From Methanobacteriota archaeon (GTDB lineage Archaea > Methanobacteriota > Methanobacteria > Methanobacteriales > Methanobacteriaceae): a stretch of DNA of 64,000 nt. Shown one piece after another: positions 1 to 8,025 of the stretch. A program made the translations under genes and the position numbers. The stretch is taken from assembly GCA_029556335.1 (NCBI GenBank), contig JAKQFA010000016.1:1-64000 (forward strand), written 5' to 3'. Position 1 is the stretch's first letter. The number at the start of each line of letters is the position of its first letter. A model generated the notes under the pieces. It saw only the letters and a list, made by a program, of their open reading frames with translations, searched no databases and was not told the DNA's origin.

Positions 1-2
1 CC

Positions 3-1040
3 TTCACAGGGAAATACATCGAAAAGTACGGACCCCGGAACATGGTCATAGTGGGTGGCCTTTTAACAGGCCTGGGATGGCTCCTTTCATCCTTTGCCAA
101 CTCCGTAGAGTGGCTGTACATCTTCTATGGAGTCATAGCAGGTGCAGGGGTAGGCGTAGCCTATGGTGTGCCGGTGGCCGTTGCATCCCGGTGGTTCCCT
201 GATAAGAGGGGCCTGGCTGTGGGCCTCACCCTCCTGGGTTTTGGATTCTCAGCGTTAATCACCGCCAACATCGCCGGGTACCTCATCACAGTATCGGGGG
301 TTATGAACACCTTCCGGGTGTTTGGCCTGGCCTTCATCATCCTCACCATACTCCTGGCCCTGCCCCTGAGATTCCCACCTGTGGGATGGACTCCGGCGGG
401 TTGGACCCCTGCTGCACCGGCTCCAGGACAAGAAACCCTCTGTGAACTTATGCGGGATGAGATGGTCCGGACCAGATCCTTCTACGCCCTGTGGATATGC
501 TACTTCATAGGCTGCCTGGCCGGCCTCATGGCCATCGGAATATCCAAGCCCCTGGGAGTGGAAGTAGGAGTGGAAGCCACCTTAGCCACCACCCTGGTGG
601 GAGTATTCGCTGTGTTCAACGGCTTTGGAAGACCGGTATTTGGTTTTCTAACCGACCACCTGACCCCCCGCAACACGGCAGTAATATCTTTCATCCTCAT
701 AGCCCTGGCCTCACTACTGGTCATGGTGATGCCCAGTGTCACAGTCTACATCCTGGCCTTCGCTATTCTATGGGGATGTCTAGGAGGATGGCTGGCCATC
801 GCACCCACCACATGTGGAACTTACTTCGGCAACCTGGATTATCCTAGGAATTATGGTCTTTTGTTTTTAGCCTACGGTGCCGGAGGCATAGTAGGGCCCC
901 AACTAGCTGGTTTTATCAAAACCACCACCGGGTCCTACCTGGGGGTTTTTCCCTACGTCCTGGCACTGGCCCTAGTAGGCATGGCCCTAGCTGGGGCCCT
1001 TCTAAGACCACCCCGGGTTGAGGTAGAACAAAAAAGCTAA
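3..1040 (+). CDS. MFS transporter, OFA (oxalate/formate antiporter)-like, 5' end outside window
   Basis: This is the C-terminal part of a major facilitator protein that moves a small organic anion across the cytoplasmic membrane. The reading frame is open to the left edge and reads FTGKYIEKYGPRNMVIVGG before the first ATG at 42, so that ATG is internal and the gene begins upstream of the window. About nine hydrophobic helices follow, with an RGLAVG-type cytoplasmic loop and the FGRPVFGFLTD motif of the second half, which fit the OFA subfamily (known members carry oxalate, formate or similar monocarboxylates). The substrate cannot be read from the sequence. A hairpin and T-run follow the stop, so it is probably the last gene of its transcript. 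Confidence 0.85.
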   Translation, partial: FTGKYIEKYGPRNMVIVGGLLTGLGWLLSSFANSVEWLYIFYGVIAGAGVGVAYGVPVAVASRWFPDKRGLAVGLTLLGFGFSALITANIAGYLITVSGVMNTFRVFGLAFIILTILLALPLRFPPVGWTPAGWTPAAPAPGQETLCELMRDEMVRTRSFYALWICYFIGCLAGLMAIGISKPLGVEVGVEATLATTLVGVFAVFNGFGRPVFGFLTDHLTPRNTAVISFILIALASLLVMVMPSVTVYILAFAILWGCLGGWLAIAPTTCGTYFGNLDYPRNYGLLFLAYGAGGIVGPQLAGFIKTTTGSYLGVFPYVLALALVGMALAGALLRPPRVEVEQKS

Positions 1041-1061
1041 AATTAAGCTACCACCTCCTCC

Positions 1062-1100
1062 ATCCCGGGACTCGCTAGCCCGGGATTTTCTATTTTTTTT
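1062..1100 (+). terminator. hairpin plus T-tract terminator after the MFS gene
   Basis: A perfect 8-bp inverted repeat (ATCCCGGG at 1062-1069, CCCGGGAT at 1079-1086) with a 9-base loop is followed by a T-rich run to 1100. It sits 22 bases after the MFS stop codon. Archaeal termination relies mainly on the T-run; the hairpin may add stability. Confidence 0.6.
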
Positions 1101-1455
1101 TAAATTCCTGATAAAAAAAATGACCAACACTTTTTCATGACCTTTCATACACCCATCAGGGAGGAGGGTGGGCTAGTAAGGATGTTTTGTGGCCATCAAA
1201 GTGGGTGTTCACCTAACATCGAAGTGCAATTCATTTCTGCCTCCATGGAGAACGTTATTGAACCCTGGATTATGGTCAGTTCCCTGCCCATCCATGGCAC
1301 CACAAAATCCCCTGGCACGTATCTACAAAAAAAAGGGCTGACCATCCTGGATGAGCATACTCCTGTGCCATTGCACGCTCCATCCACGATGGTTTTTTTT
1401 ATATTCACTTGGCTGGATACATTTTTTGGCGAATTTCTACACTACCCCTAAGTAC
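1101..1455. other. Intergenic stretch with no convincing gene
   Basis: Between the MFS terminator and the siroheme-protein gene there is a T/A-rich stretch. A 70-residue frame starting with GTG on the minus strand (1196-1408) contains ACNGTGVC, faintly like a ferredoxin cysteine motif, and a 104-residue frame lies on the plus strand. Neither has a ribosome binding site or family resemblance that I recognise. It may hold the decayed tail of an old gene. Confidence 0.4.
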
Positions 1456-2121
1456 TCATAAAATTTCTTTTTTGAATTCATCCAATCCCATGTTGTCTAT
1501 AAATCTACCTAAACGCACACTTTCTTCGTTTTCTATGTAGTAGTTAATAATTTTGTCCATCAAAGCCAGAACTTCTTCACTTGATAGGTCGTTGGCAATC
1601 AAATCACCAAGTCGGGGTTTAATACCCGCGTTACCACCCACCAGAACTTTCCAGCCTTTATTGGTTCCGATAAGTCCAATATCCCTGACTCCAGGTTCTG
1701 CACATGAATTTTCACAACCGGAAACAGCGATTTTCATCTTGTCAGGGGTTTTTGTACCTCTAAACCGTTGGTCAATTTCCAATCCTATTTCCATTGTATT
1801 CTGCTTGGCCATCTTACAGGAAGATTTTCCAATACAAAATTTGACGGGTCTGACTATTTTACCTGACAAACCACCCGGCTCCATCTCCAGATCATTCCAG
1901 ATCTCATCCACATCTTGGTAGGGGATTCCAAATATGGTAATTCTATGTTCTGATGATAATTTAATGAATTTAGCATCATATTTTTCTGCTACGTCAGCAA
2001 TTTTCCTTAAAGTATCGGGTTCAACAAGGCCTCCTGGGATATAAGGATTAATTGCATAGGTTTCCATGTCCTTCTGGACTGCTGCGCCTTTTTCTGGCAT
2101 GTTGGTCTTATTATTTGACAT
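1456..2121 (-). CDS. Small sulfite-reductase-like siroheme/[4Fe-4S] protein
   Basis: A 221-residue member of the nitrite/sulfite reductase family. The four cluster and siroheme ligands are present as C96-x5-C102 and C136-x3-C140 (CIGKSSC and CENSC), preceded by a ferredoxin-like half domain. Family members of this size in methanogens (the small, Dsr-like group) reduce sulfite or serve an unproven role; two-electron or six-electron reduction here is inference. The full-length F420-dependent enzyme (Fsr) has extra F420H2-oxidising domains that are absent. The start has a weak AGGTG-type site, and a TATA box lies about 50-65 bases upstream. The protein is transcribed alone, divergently from thiI. 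Confidence 0.85.
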   Translation of the reverse strand: MSNNKTNMPEKGAAVQKDMETYAINPYIPGGLVEPDTLRKIADVAEKYDAKFIKLSSEHRITIFGIPYQDVDEIWNDLEMEPGGLSGKIVRPVKFCIGKSSCKMAKQNTMEIGLEIDQRFRGTKTPDKMKIAVSGCENSCAEPGVRDIGLIGTNKGWKVLVGGNAGIKPRLGDLIANDLSSEEVLALMDKIINYYIENEESVRLGRFIDNMGLDEFKKEIL

Positions 2122-2170
2122 TTTTACACCTTTATTTCCTCAAGTCTATGGATAAATCTATAATGATTAT

Positions 2171-2185
2171 TACTTTATATAAATT
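2171..2185 (-). promoter_or_regulatory. TATA box for the siroheme-protein gene
   Basis: Read on the minus strand, AATTTATATAAAGTA forms a strong archaeal TATA element preceded by an A-rich BRE-like stretch. A transcript would start near 2150, giving a leader of about 30 bases before the ATG at 2121. Confidence 0.55.
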
Positions 2186-2296
2186 TATTTTCGAAAATGA
2201 TAGCCTTAAATCCATGAACCATCAAACCATATGATACGAAGATTACACAGCCCCCTAAAATGGTTAAAAATTGTTAATCTAATTAGTTTGATTCCT

Positions 2297-3451
2297 ATGA
2301 ATGAAGAACTGGTCATGGTCCGCTACGGGGAGATAGGTGTTAAAAGTCCAGCGGTGAGGAGGAGGTTCGAGAAAAGACTGGTTAACAACATCAAATCAGC
2401 CCTGAAGTGCCAGTCCACTGTGGAGCAGGGACGAATCTTCCTCAAAGTGGAGGATACTGCAGAAACCCTAGAATTGCTGGCCAGAACCTTTGGTGTAGTG
2501 TCCTTCAGCCCGGTGGTGTATACTGACACCGATTTTGATGCCATAAAAGAAGAGTTAACCATCTACACTAATGAACTGGTTGAGGAGGGAGTGTTCTCGG
2601 GAGAGGATTCCTTCGCCATCCGCTGCCGCCGGGTGGGTCAGCACGACTTCACCAGCCAGGAACTGGCGGCTTTCGCCGGATCAGTGGTGCATGGAGTTAC
2701 CCAGTCCCCTGTGGATCTTTCCCATCCTGATTTTGAAATATTTCTGGAGGTGAGGGATGACAGGACCTACATCTTCCACCAGAAAATCTCCGGCCCGGGT
2801 GGACTGCCCATCGGCACCCAGGGCAGGTTAATAGCTCTCCTATCCACGGGGATAGACTCTCCAGTGGCCTGCTACCTTATGATGAAGCGGGGTTGCAGTG
2901 TAACAGCGTTACACTTCAACAACTATCCCCACACCTCTGATGATGAGGAGAAGATCAGGAAGGTAGCCAGGCAACTTAAGAAATACTCCCATGGGTCCCG
3001 TTTAGATCTGTACATCATAGATTACGGGGAGTTTCTCACCCAGTGCCAGGAAAAGGCACCTCCCAGGATGACTTGTGTCCTGTGTAAAAGTGGCATGTAC
3101 CAGGTGGCTGAGAAACTGGCAGAAAGGGAGGGTGCCCTGGCTACCCTGGATGGGAGTAGCATGGGCCAAGTAGCTTCCCAGACCCTTCCTAACCTGGTGG
3201 CCACCCGTCACTTCACCAATAAACCCCTCCTCAGTCCCCTGATGGGTCTGGATAAGGTGGAAATTGAAAACCTGGCCAAGGAAATAGGCACATATCAGAT
3301 ATCTATCCTGCCTGAGGAGAGATGCCGCGCCGCGCCCCGGCACCCTGAGACCCACACCGAAATAAAGAAAATGCTGGAGGCACAGGAAAAGTTAGACATG
3401 GACGCTGTGCTGGATGATCTCCTTAAAAATATGCGTAAAGTAAGAATTTAA
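2297..3451 (+). CDS. thiI: tRNA 4-thiouridine synthetase ThiI
   Basis: ThiI adenylates U8 of tRNA and replaces the oxygen with sulfur. The 384-residue protein has an N-terminal ferredoxin-like/THUMP region (about 1-165) and a PP-loop ATPase domain with the STGIDSP motif near residue 183. There is no rhodanese domain, as in other methanogens. A CVLC pair (C260 and C263) and C343 are placed as in archaeal enzymes where cysteines hold an iron-sulfur cluster used for sulfide-dependent thiolation (established for a Methanococcus homologue). The ATG at 2297 was chosen because MNEELVMVRYGEIG is the family start; the frame is open for 66 more bases upstream. The last 4 bases overlap the convergent oxidoreductase gene. 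Confidence 0.93.
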   Translation: MNEELVMVRYGEIGVKSPAVRRRFEKRLVNNIKSALKCQSTVEQGRIFLKVEDTAETLELLARTFGVVSFSPVVYTDTDFDAIKEELTIYTNELVEEGVFSGEDSFAIRCRRVGQHDFTSQELAAFAGSVVHGVTQSPVDLSHPDFEIFLEVRDDRTYIFHQKISGPGGLPIGTQGRLIALLSTGIDSPVACYLMMKRGCSVTALHFNNYPHTSDDEEKIRKVARQLKKYSHGSRLDLYIIDYGEFLTQCQEKAPPRMTCVLCKSGMYQVAEKLAEREGALATLDGSSMGQVASQTLPNLVATRHFTNKPLLSPLMGLDKVEIENLAKEIGTYQISILPEERCRAAPRHPETHTEIKKMLEAQEKLDMDAVLDDLLKNMRKVRI

Positions 3452-4644
3452 ACCCGGTCCATGTAGATGTATCTGCCCAGGCGCTTGGCCAGGGCTAGAA
3501 TGGTTAGGACGGGTGGAGCTCCCGGGGCACTGGGTAGGACACTGGCATCAGCCACGAAAAGATTCTCTATTTCTGTCTCCAGGTTGGAATCAACCACTGA
3601 TCCAATGGCTGCGGTTCCACCTGGATGAGCCCCCCGGGCAGGGGTGGACACCAGTCGGGTGGGGTCAGCACCGGCATTAACAAGTATAGAACCGGCTAAC
3701 GCTGCTCCTTCACTTAAAAGGCCCACATCCCTGGCAGTACTGTACTTTACAACCTCCTCACTAGTTACTTGGCCTTGGTTGTCATCCTTTATCTTCACCA
3801 TCATCCCCAATATGTCTTCTGGTGCAGCACCTGGGATCTTATCCACCAGGATACTGGAAAAATGGGGTGAAATTATCAAATCCTTCCTCCTTAGAAGTGC
3901 ATTCATCTGCACCTCCTCATTGAATCCAATTTTCTCCAGCACCCCACCTATGGTGATAAAAGTATCCACAAAGAGTTGTGCCCCGGCTTCCAACCCTGCC
4001 CGCTTCAAAAGCCTGGGAGTGGCAATGGCCCCCGATGATAACACCACCACATCGGCATAGTAATCTTTTCCATGAGTTCTCACTCCCTTCAGTTTTCCAT
4101 TTTCCAGGAGCACATCCACAACAGGACGGTTCTCTATTAAACAAGCCCCCATGTTCAGGGCATTTTTAAGGTAGTGCCGGGAATTCCACTTGGCATTACG
4201 AGGACACCCCAGGGCACATTTGCCACAGGGCTTGCACAGGCGGGGGTCAATGAACTTGGGCATTTTCTCCATGGATAAACCCAGTCTCCGGGCGCTATCC
4301 ATTAAGATACGGGTTCCCTCTCCCAGCAGGGAGTCAGGCAGGATGGTAACCCCCACCTCCTCCTCCACTTGGTCAAGCTCAGATCCAACATCGATGTTGA
4401 GTTTTTTCAGCTCATCCTGGCAAGTTCGCACTGCGTTACCAGCTGTTACCATGGTGGTTCCCCCTACACAATGGGTTTTAAGGATCTCCACTCCGGTGTT
4501 TATGGTATCGTAATGGCAGTGGGCATCACCAGGGGGTGTGGATGGGCCCTTCTCGATGATGGTAACTTCCACCCCTCTCTGGGATAGTTCACTGGCCAGG
4601 ATACCACCTCCCGCCCCAGATCCAACTATCAATACCTTTGTCAA
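3448..4644 (-). CDS. GMC-like FAD-dependent oxidoreductase with a four-cysteine insert
   Basis: A flavoprotein of about 398 residues. The N-terminus KVLIVGSGAGGGILASEL is a dinucleotide-binding fold, and the C-terminal GAHPGGTAAIG and NLFVADASVLP segments match the GMC oxidoreductase family, which oxidises alcohols or related substrates on FAD. In the middle, CKPCGKCALGC looks like a ferredoxin-type [4Fe-4S] site, suggesting that electrons leave through a cluster rather than to oxygen; that is inference. The substrate is unknown. Start: a GGTG lies 5 bases before a TTG at 4644, giving MTKVLIVG; the frame is open to 4656, where TTG and GTG are alternatives. It lies 15 bases after the membrane-protein gene at 4660 and is probably cotranscribed. 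Confidence 0.75.
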   Translation of the reverse strand: MTKVLIVGSGAGGGILASELSQRGVEVTIIEKGPSTPPGDAHCHYDTINTGVEILKTHCVGGTTMVTAGNAVRTCQDELKKLNIDVGSELDQVEEEVGVTILPDSLLGEGTRILMDSARRLGLSMEKMPKFIDPRLCKPCGKCALGCPRNAKWNSRHYLKNALNMGACLIENRPVVDVLLENGKLKGVRTHGKDYYADVVVLSSGAIATPRLLKRAGLEAGAQLFVDTFITIGGVLEKIGFNEEVQMNALLRRKDLIISPHFSSILVDKIPGAAPEDILGMMVKIKDDNQGQVTSEEVVKYSTARDVGLLSEGAALAGSILVNAGADPTRLVSTPARGAHPGGTAAIGSVVDSNLETEIENLFVADASVLPSAPGAPPVLTILALAKRLGRYIYMDRV

Positions 4645-4659
4645 AGTAAACACCAATAA

Positions 4660-5133
4660 TTAAGGCTTTTTTCTCTCCAGGGTTCTTCTGGGCCTTTTCT
4701 TGGACACCCCTCTCACTGGTTCTCTGTACCGGGTTTTATCCACTGCCTCGGGGGGGTTGAAAAACTGTGTGGCTAGGTAGCCACCCAGGGCCCCCAGAAA
4801 CCAGTAAATTAAAAGCGACAATATGATCCCCAGTATCAGGATGGAAAATTGGTTGGCCATAACTACCACTCCCAGGGATGTGGCACTGGGCAGGGTGTAA
4901 GGCAGATCAGGTGGGGTCAGGAAACTAATAACTAACAGTACAACGGCCAAGGTTACTCCGGCCATGGCACCCACCTTGTAACTTGTCTTTTCAGGGGTGG
5001 TGTAGTAGCTGGCCACAAATCCCACTATGATTACCGAGAACATTCCTCGGATACCCAGGATGGGAATGTTGGAGATGATGAGACCCACAACTAGGCTGAT
5101 GATAATCGATGTTTCCACACTGTACTTAGCCAT
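4660..5133 (-). CDS. Small multispanning membrane protein, function unknown
   Basis: 157 residues with about four hydrophobic segments (roughly 8-28, 30-46, 55-75 and 92-122) and a basic tail rich in Arg and Lys (RGVSKKRPRRTLERKK). The glycine-rich last helices (FLGALGGYLATQF) resemble small archaeal membrane proteins without known function. It lies just upstream of the GMC-like oxidoreductase on the same strand, so the two may form one transcript. I do not recognise a named family with confidence. Confidence 0.7.
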   Translation of the reverse strand: MAKYSVETSIIISLVVGLIISNIPILGIRGMFSVIIVGFVASYYTTPEKTSYKVGAMAGVTLAVVLLVISFLTPPDLPYTLPSATSLGVVVMANQFSILILGIILSLLIYWFLGALGGYLATQFFNPPEAVDKTRYREPVRGVSKKRPRRTLERKKP

Positions 5134-5237
5134 ATAATGTTTTTACCTCTTTTTATCTAGAGATTATTCCCTGGCATATCTTATAATGCTTTCTTAAAGA
5201 ATGGGAAATAGGTGGATCCATGATCCTCATAGGAAGA

Positions 5238-5245
5238 TTTATATA
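5238..5245 (+). promoter_or_regulatory. TATA box of the feo operon
   Basis: TTTATATA centred near 5241 predicts a transcription start near 5267. That position falls inside the first TTAGG/CCTAA operator, so a bound repressor would cover the start site. Confidence 0.6.
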
Positions 5246-5256
5246 CCTGGAAAGAG

Positions 5257-5291
5257 TTAGGTTATCCTAACAAAAAGTTAGGCTTACCTAA
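5257..5291 (+). promoter_or_regulatory. Two iron-box-like operators (DtxR-type)
   Basis: Two dyads with the same arms occur in tandem: TTAGGTTATCCTAA at 5257-5270 and TTAGGCTTACCTAA at 5278-5291. Each is TTAGG-n4-CCTAA. Their centres are 21 bases apart, two helical turns, so two dimers could bind on one face. The arms agree with the known DtxR/IdeR operator (TTAGG...CCTAA). The first dyad covers the predicted transcription start and the second lies in the leader, which fits iron-dependent repression by the regulator encoded at 7308-7889. Confidence 0.8.
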
Positions 5292-5310
5292 TATTATTTG
5301 GGGCATGATC

Positions 5311-5538
5311 ATGACCATTCTGAACCAACTTGAAAATGGCCAAAAGGCAATCATAATCGATATTAATGGCGGACGTGGATTAATAAAACGTTTAGAATCA
5401 CTAAATCTTCGTAAAGGTAAAGAGATACGAAAGATATCCTCAGCTCCCTTCCAGGGACCGATAATACTGGAGGTGGATGGATGCCAGCTTGCCCTGGGAA
5501 GGGGAATGGCAGCCAAGGTAACAGTAAAACCACTATAA
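5311..5538 (+). CDS. feoA: Ferrous iron transport protein FeoA
   Basis: A 75-residue SH3-like FeoA domain (MTILNQLENGQKAII, then LIKRLESLNLRKGKEI and QLALGRGMAAKVTV). FeoA is a small cytosolic partner that binds or modulates FeoB during Fe(II) uptake. It is the first gene of the operon, 40 bases before feoB, and is led by two iron-box-like operators. ATG at 5311 is preferred because a GGGG lies 7 bases before it; another ATG is at 5305. Confidence 0.88.
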   Translation: MTILNQLENGQKAIIIDINGGRGLIKRLESLNLRKGKEIRKISSAPFQGPIILEVDGCQLALGRGMAAKVTVKPL

Positions 5539-5578
5539 TCACCCTGTCTTTGCACGTAATTCATAAATGGTGTACATC

Positions 5579-7306
5579 ATGAAAATTCTCTTAATGGGCA
5601 ACCCCAACGTTGGTAAGAGCGTAGTATTCTCCAGACTCACTGGAGTACAGGTAACTTCCTCTAACTACCCCGGGACCACGGTGGGCTATACCAAGGGGAC
5701 CCTAAAACTGGGGGAGATAAGTGCAGAACTCATAGATGTCCCTGGCACCTACTCCCTGCAGCCCGCATGTCAGGCTGAAGAAGTGGCCCGTAAAATGTTA
5801 CAGGAGGAAGACCCGGACCTGGTGGTTTCGGTACTGGATGCCACCAACCTGGAGCGTAACCTCTTTTTAACTTTACAGATACTGGAAAAGGGACTGCCTA
5901 CCCTGGTGGTGCTGAACATGTGGGACTGTGCCCAGAGAAGGGGGGTGCACCTCAACATCCAGGGACTCTCCAAGGCACTGGGAGTACCGGTCATAACTCT
6001 GGTTGCAGTGACTGGGGAGGGTTTGAAGGAATTATCTGAAGTCATGGAGGAAGCTTTGAAAAACCCCGCAGATTACACTCCCCAGATCAGTCCCATGCAT
6101 GATGATGAGCGCTGGGCATTTATAGGGCAACTAATCACTGAATTACAGAAAATAGAACACCGCCACCCTACCTTCCTTGAAAAATTAGAAAAAGCATCTG
6201 TACATCCAGTTTACGGTTTAATCATAGCATCAATCACTATCATCCTCACTTTACAATTGGTTATTGGTTTGGGGGAGTTTTTGATTAGCAACTTTCTAGA
6301 CCCCCTCTACTACCAGTACTACGGACCCTTCATTACAGAAACAGTCACTAATATCTTTCCCAGTGGTATTGTCCACGAAATACTCATTGGAACGGGTTAC
6401 CAGTACGAAACCTCCTTCGGCATACTCACCACTGGTGTGTACGTGGAATTTGCTGTGGTGCTACCCTACATACTATCCTTCTATCTCTTCCTGGGACTAT
6501 TGGAAGATATAGGATACCTGCCACGTTTAGCAGTGCTGGTTGACAGTTTAATGCACCGATTGGGGTTGCACGGCTTTTCCATAATTCCAATCATCCTGGG
6601 ATTCGGTTGCAACGTACCAGCCGTACTCTCCACCAGGATGTTGGAGGGTAAGCGTGAAAAATTCATTGTCGCTGCATTAATATCCATGTCCATTCCCTGC
6701 ATGGCCCAGACTGCGGTGATCATTGGACTCCTGGGAGTTTATGGTATGCAGTACATCGCCGTGGTTTATGGGACTCTCTTCATCCTATTCATATCCCTGG
6801 GGATGCTCCTAAACAGGATCCTACCCGGAGAAAGTCCGGAGATATTTGTGGAAATACCTCCCTACCGGATACCCCACCTCAAAGCCCTGCTGCAGAAAAC
6901 TTGGAGCCGGGTTAAGGGATTCCTAATCGAGGCTGTTCCCTTTGTATTCCTGGGAATTCTGGCCATAAACTTACTCTACATCCTGGGTATCATGGATTAC
7001 CTCACCATCCTAGTATCCCCCCTACTATCCAACCTCCTGGGATTGCCAGATGATGCCATTGGAGCACTCATCATGGGTTTTTTACGTAAAGATTTAGCCA
7101 CAGCCATGTTAGCACCACTTAACCTCACTGCCCAGCAACTCACCGTGGCCACCACCTTCCTGGCAGTTAGCTTTCCCTGTGTAGCAACCTTCGTAGTTCT
7201 TCTCAAAGAGTTAGGGGTTAAGGATCTGATAAAGGTGATCATGATCATGTTGGGGGTAGCCCTCCTGACTGGAACGATACTGAACCTCCTGTGGAGTGTG
7301 GTGTAA
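5579..7306 (+). CDS. feoB: Ferrous iron transporter FeoB
   Basis: FeoB imports Fe(II) across the cytoplasmic membrane. The N-terminal G domain has G1 GNPNVGKS (residues 7-14), G3 DVPGTYS (from 53) and G4 NMWD, followed by a short helical spacer. The membrane part from about residue 215 has the two FeoB gate repeats, with GFGCNVPAVLSTR in the first and a matching SFPCVATFVVL segment in the second. At 575 residues it is on the short side for the family and carries no C-terminal extension. A GGTG at 5569-5572 lies 6 bases before the ATG at 5579, which is preferred over the ATG at 5567. The stop is immediately followed by the regulator gene. Confidence 0.95.
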   Translation: MKILLMGNPNVGKSVVFSRLTGVQVTSSNYPGTTVGYTKGTLKLGEISAELIDVPGTYSLQPACQAEEVARKMLQEEDPDLVVSVLDATNLERNLFLTLQILEKGLPTLVVLNMWDCAQRRGVHLNIQGLSKALGVPVITLVAVTGEGLKELSEVMEEALKNPADYTPQISPMHDDERWAFIGQLITELQKIEHRHPTFLEKLEKASVHPVYGLIIASITIILTLQLVIGLGEFLISNFLDPLYYQYYGPFITETVTNIFPSGIVHEILIGTGYQYETSFGILTTGVYVEFAVVLPYILSFYLFLGLLEDIGYLPRLAVLVDSLMHRLGLHGFSIIPIILGFGCNVPAVLSTRMLEGKREKFIVAALISMSIPCMAQTAVIIGLLGVYGMQYIAVVYGTLFILFISLGMLLNRILPGESPEIFVEIPPYRIPHLKALLQKTWSRVKGFLIEAVPFVFLGILAINLLYILGIMDYLTILVSPLLSNLLGLPDDAIGALIMGFLRKDLATAMLAPLNLTAQQLTVATTFLAVSFPCVATFVVLLKELGVKDLIKVIMIMLGVALLTGTILNLLWSVV

Positions 7307-7307
7307 A

Positions 7308-7889
7308 TTGAATATTTCAGATATGTTACGCAAGTTAGTGGGTCACGATTGCACTGGATGTGGGGCGTGTACCCATAACAACATCCAGATAAAATGGAAA
7401 GAAGATAAAAAGAAGAAGGATGAAGACATGAAAACCAGTCCCCGGTTAAGTCAGAGTGTGGAGGATTATCTAGAGACCATGTATTGTCTAGATAAGGATA
7501 AAGGTGAAATTAAGGTAAAGGACATCTCCCAGGCATTGAATGTTAAACCCCCCAGTGTGGTGGAAGCGGTGCAGAAAATGTCCCAGATGGGCTTGGTATC
7601 CTACCAGCGCTACCGGGAGATAAAACTAACCCCCCAGGGCCAGCAAGTGGCCGAAGCAATCATGGAAAGACATGCCGTCCTGGAGGACTTTTTAAACCTC
7701 CTGGGAGTGGGGGTGGAGATAGCGGAGGAGGATGCCTGTGCCATGGAGCATGTTCTGAGCAAATCCACCATCTGCAACCTGAAAAGTTTCGCCGAGTTCA
7801 TGGAAGTCTACCCCTACGCCAAGGAGTTCCTGGAAGCCTTCCACCACTACCAGCAGCACGGCGAGTTACCAAGAGAGTACCAGAAATAG
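7308..7889 (+). CDS. DtxR-family iron-dependent repressor with an N-terminal Cys-rich extension
   Basis: A metal-sensing transcription factor. The winged helix (about residues 45-105, LSQSVEDYLETMYCLDK to KLTPQGQQVAEAI) is followed by the dimerisation/metal domain: RHAVLEDFL gives the H...E pair, and CAMEH gives C-x2-E-H, the arrangement of iron-type DtxR/IdeR rather than the E-x2-E-H of MntR. There is no SH3 domain, unlike DtxR. An in-frame 40-residue extension carries C15-x2-C18-x2-C21 and a lysine-rich linker. Start: GGTG in the feoB tail precedes TTG at 7308; an alternative is ATG at 7428 behind AAGGATGA, which would drop the extension. It is the likely ligand of the operators at 5257-5291 (inference). 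Confidence 0.88.
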   Translation: MNISDMLRKLVGHDCTGCGACTHNNIQIKWKEDKKKKDEDMKTSPRLSQSVEDYLETMYCLDKDKGEIKVKDISQALNVKPPSVVEAVQKMSQMGLVSYQRYREIKLTPQGQQVAEAIMERHAVLEDFLNLLGVGVEIAEEDACAMEHVLSKSTICNLKSFAEFMEVYPYAKEFLEAFHHYQQHGELPREYQK

Positions 7890-8025
7890 CAAAACGTTAT
7901 TATTGATTAACCCTTTTTAAGACTTTTTAAGTATTGTGGCTGATTCTTACCAGCCATACACCTACTTGAAGGGATATTATTTATTCAGGCCACCACATAA
8001 TAATACTCAACTGGTGGTGAATATC

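Noticed and set aside
1137..1451. 104-residue plus-strand frame and 70-residue minus-strand frame with a ferredoxin-like CxxxxxC
   Set aside because: They overlap on opposite strands, lack ribosome sites and match no family that I know.
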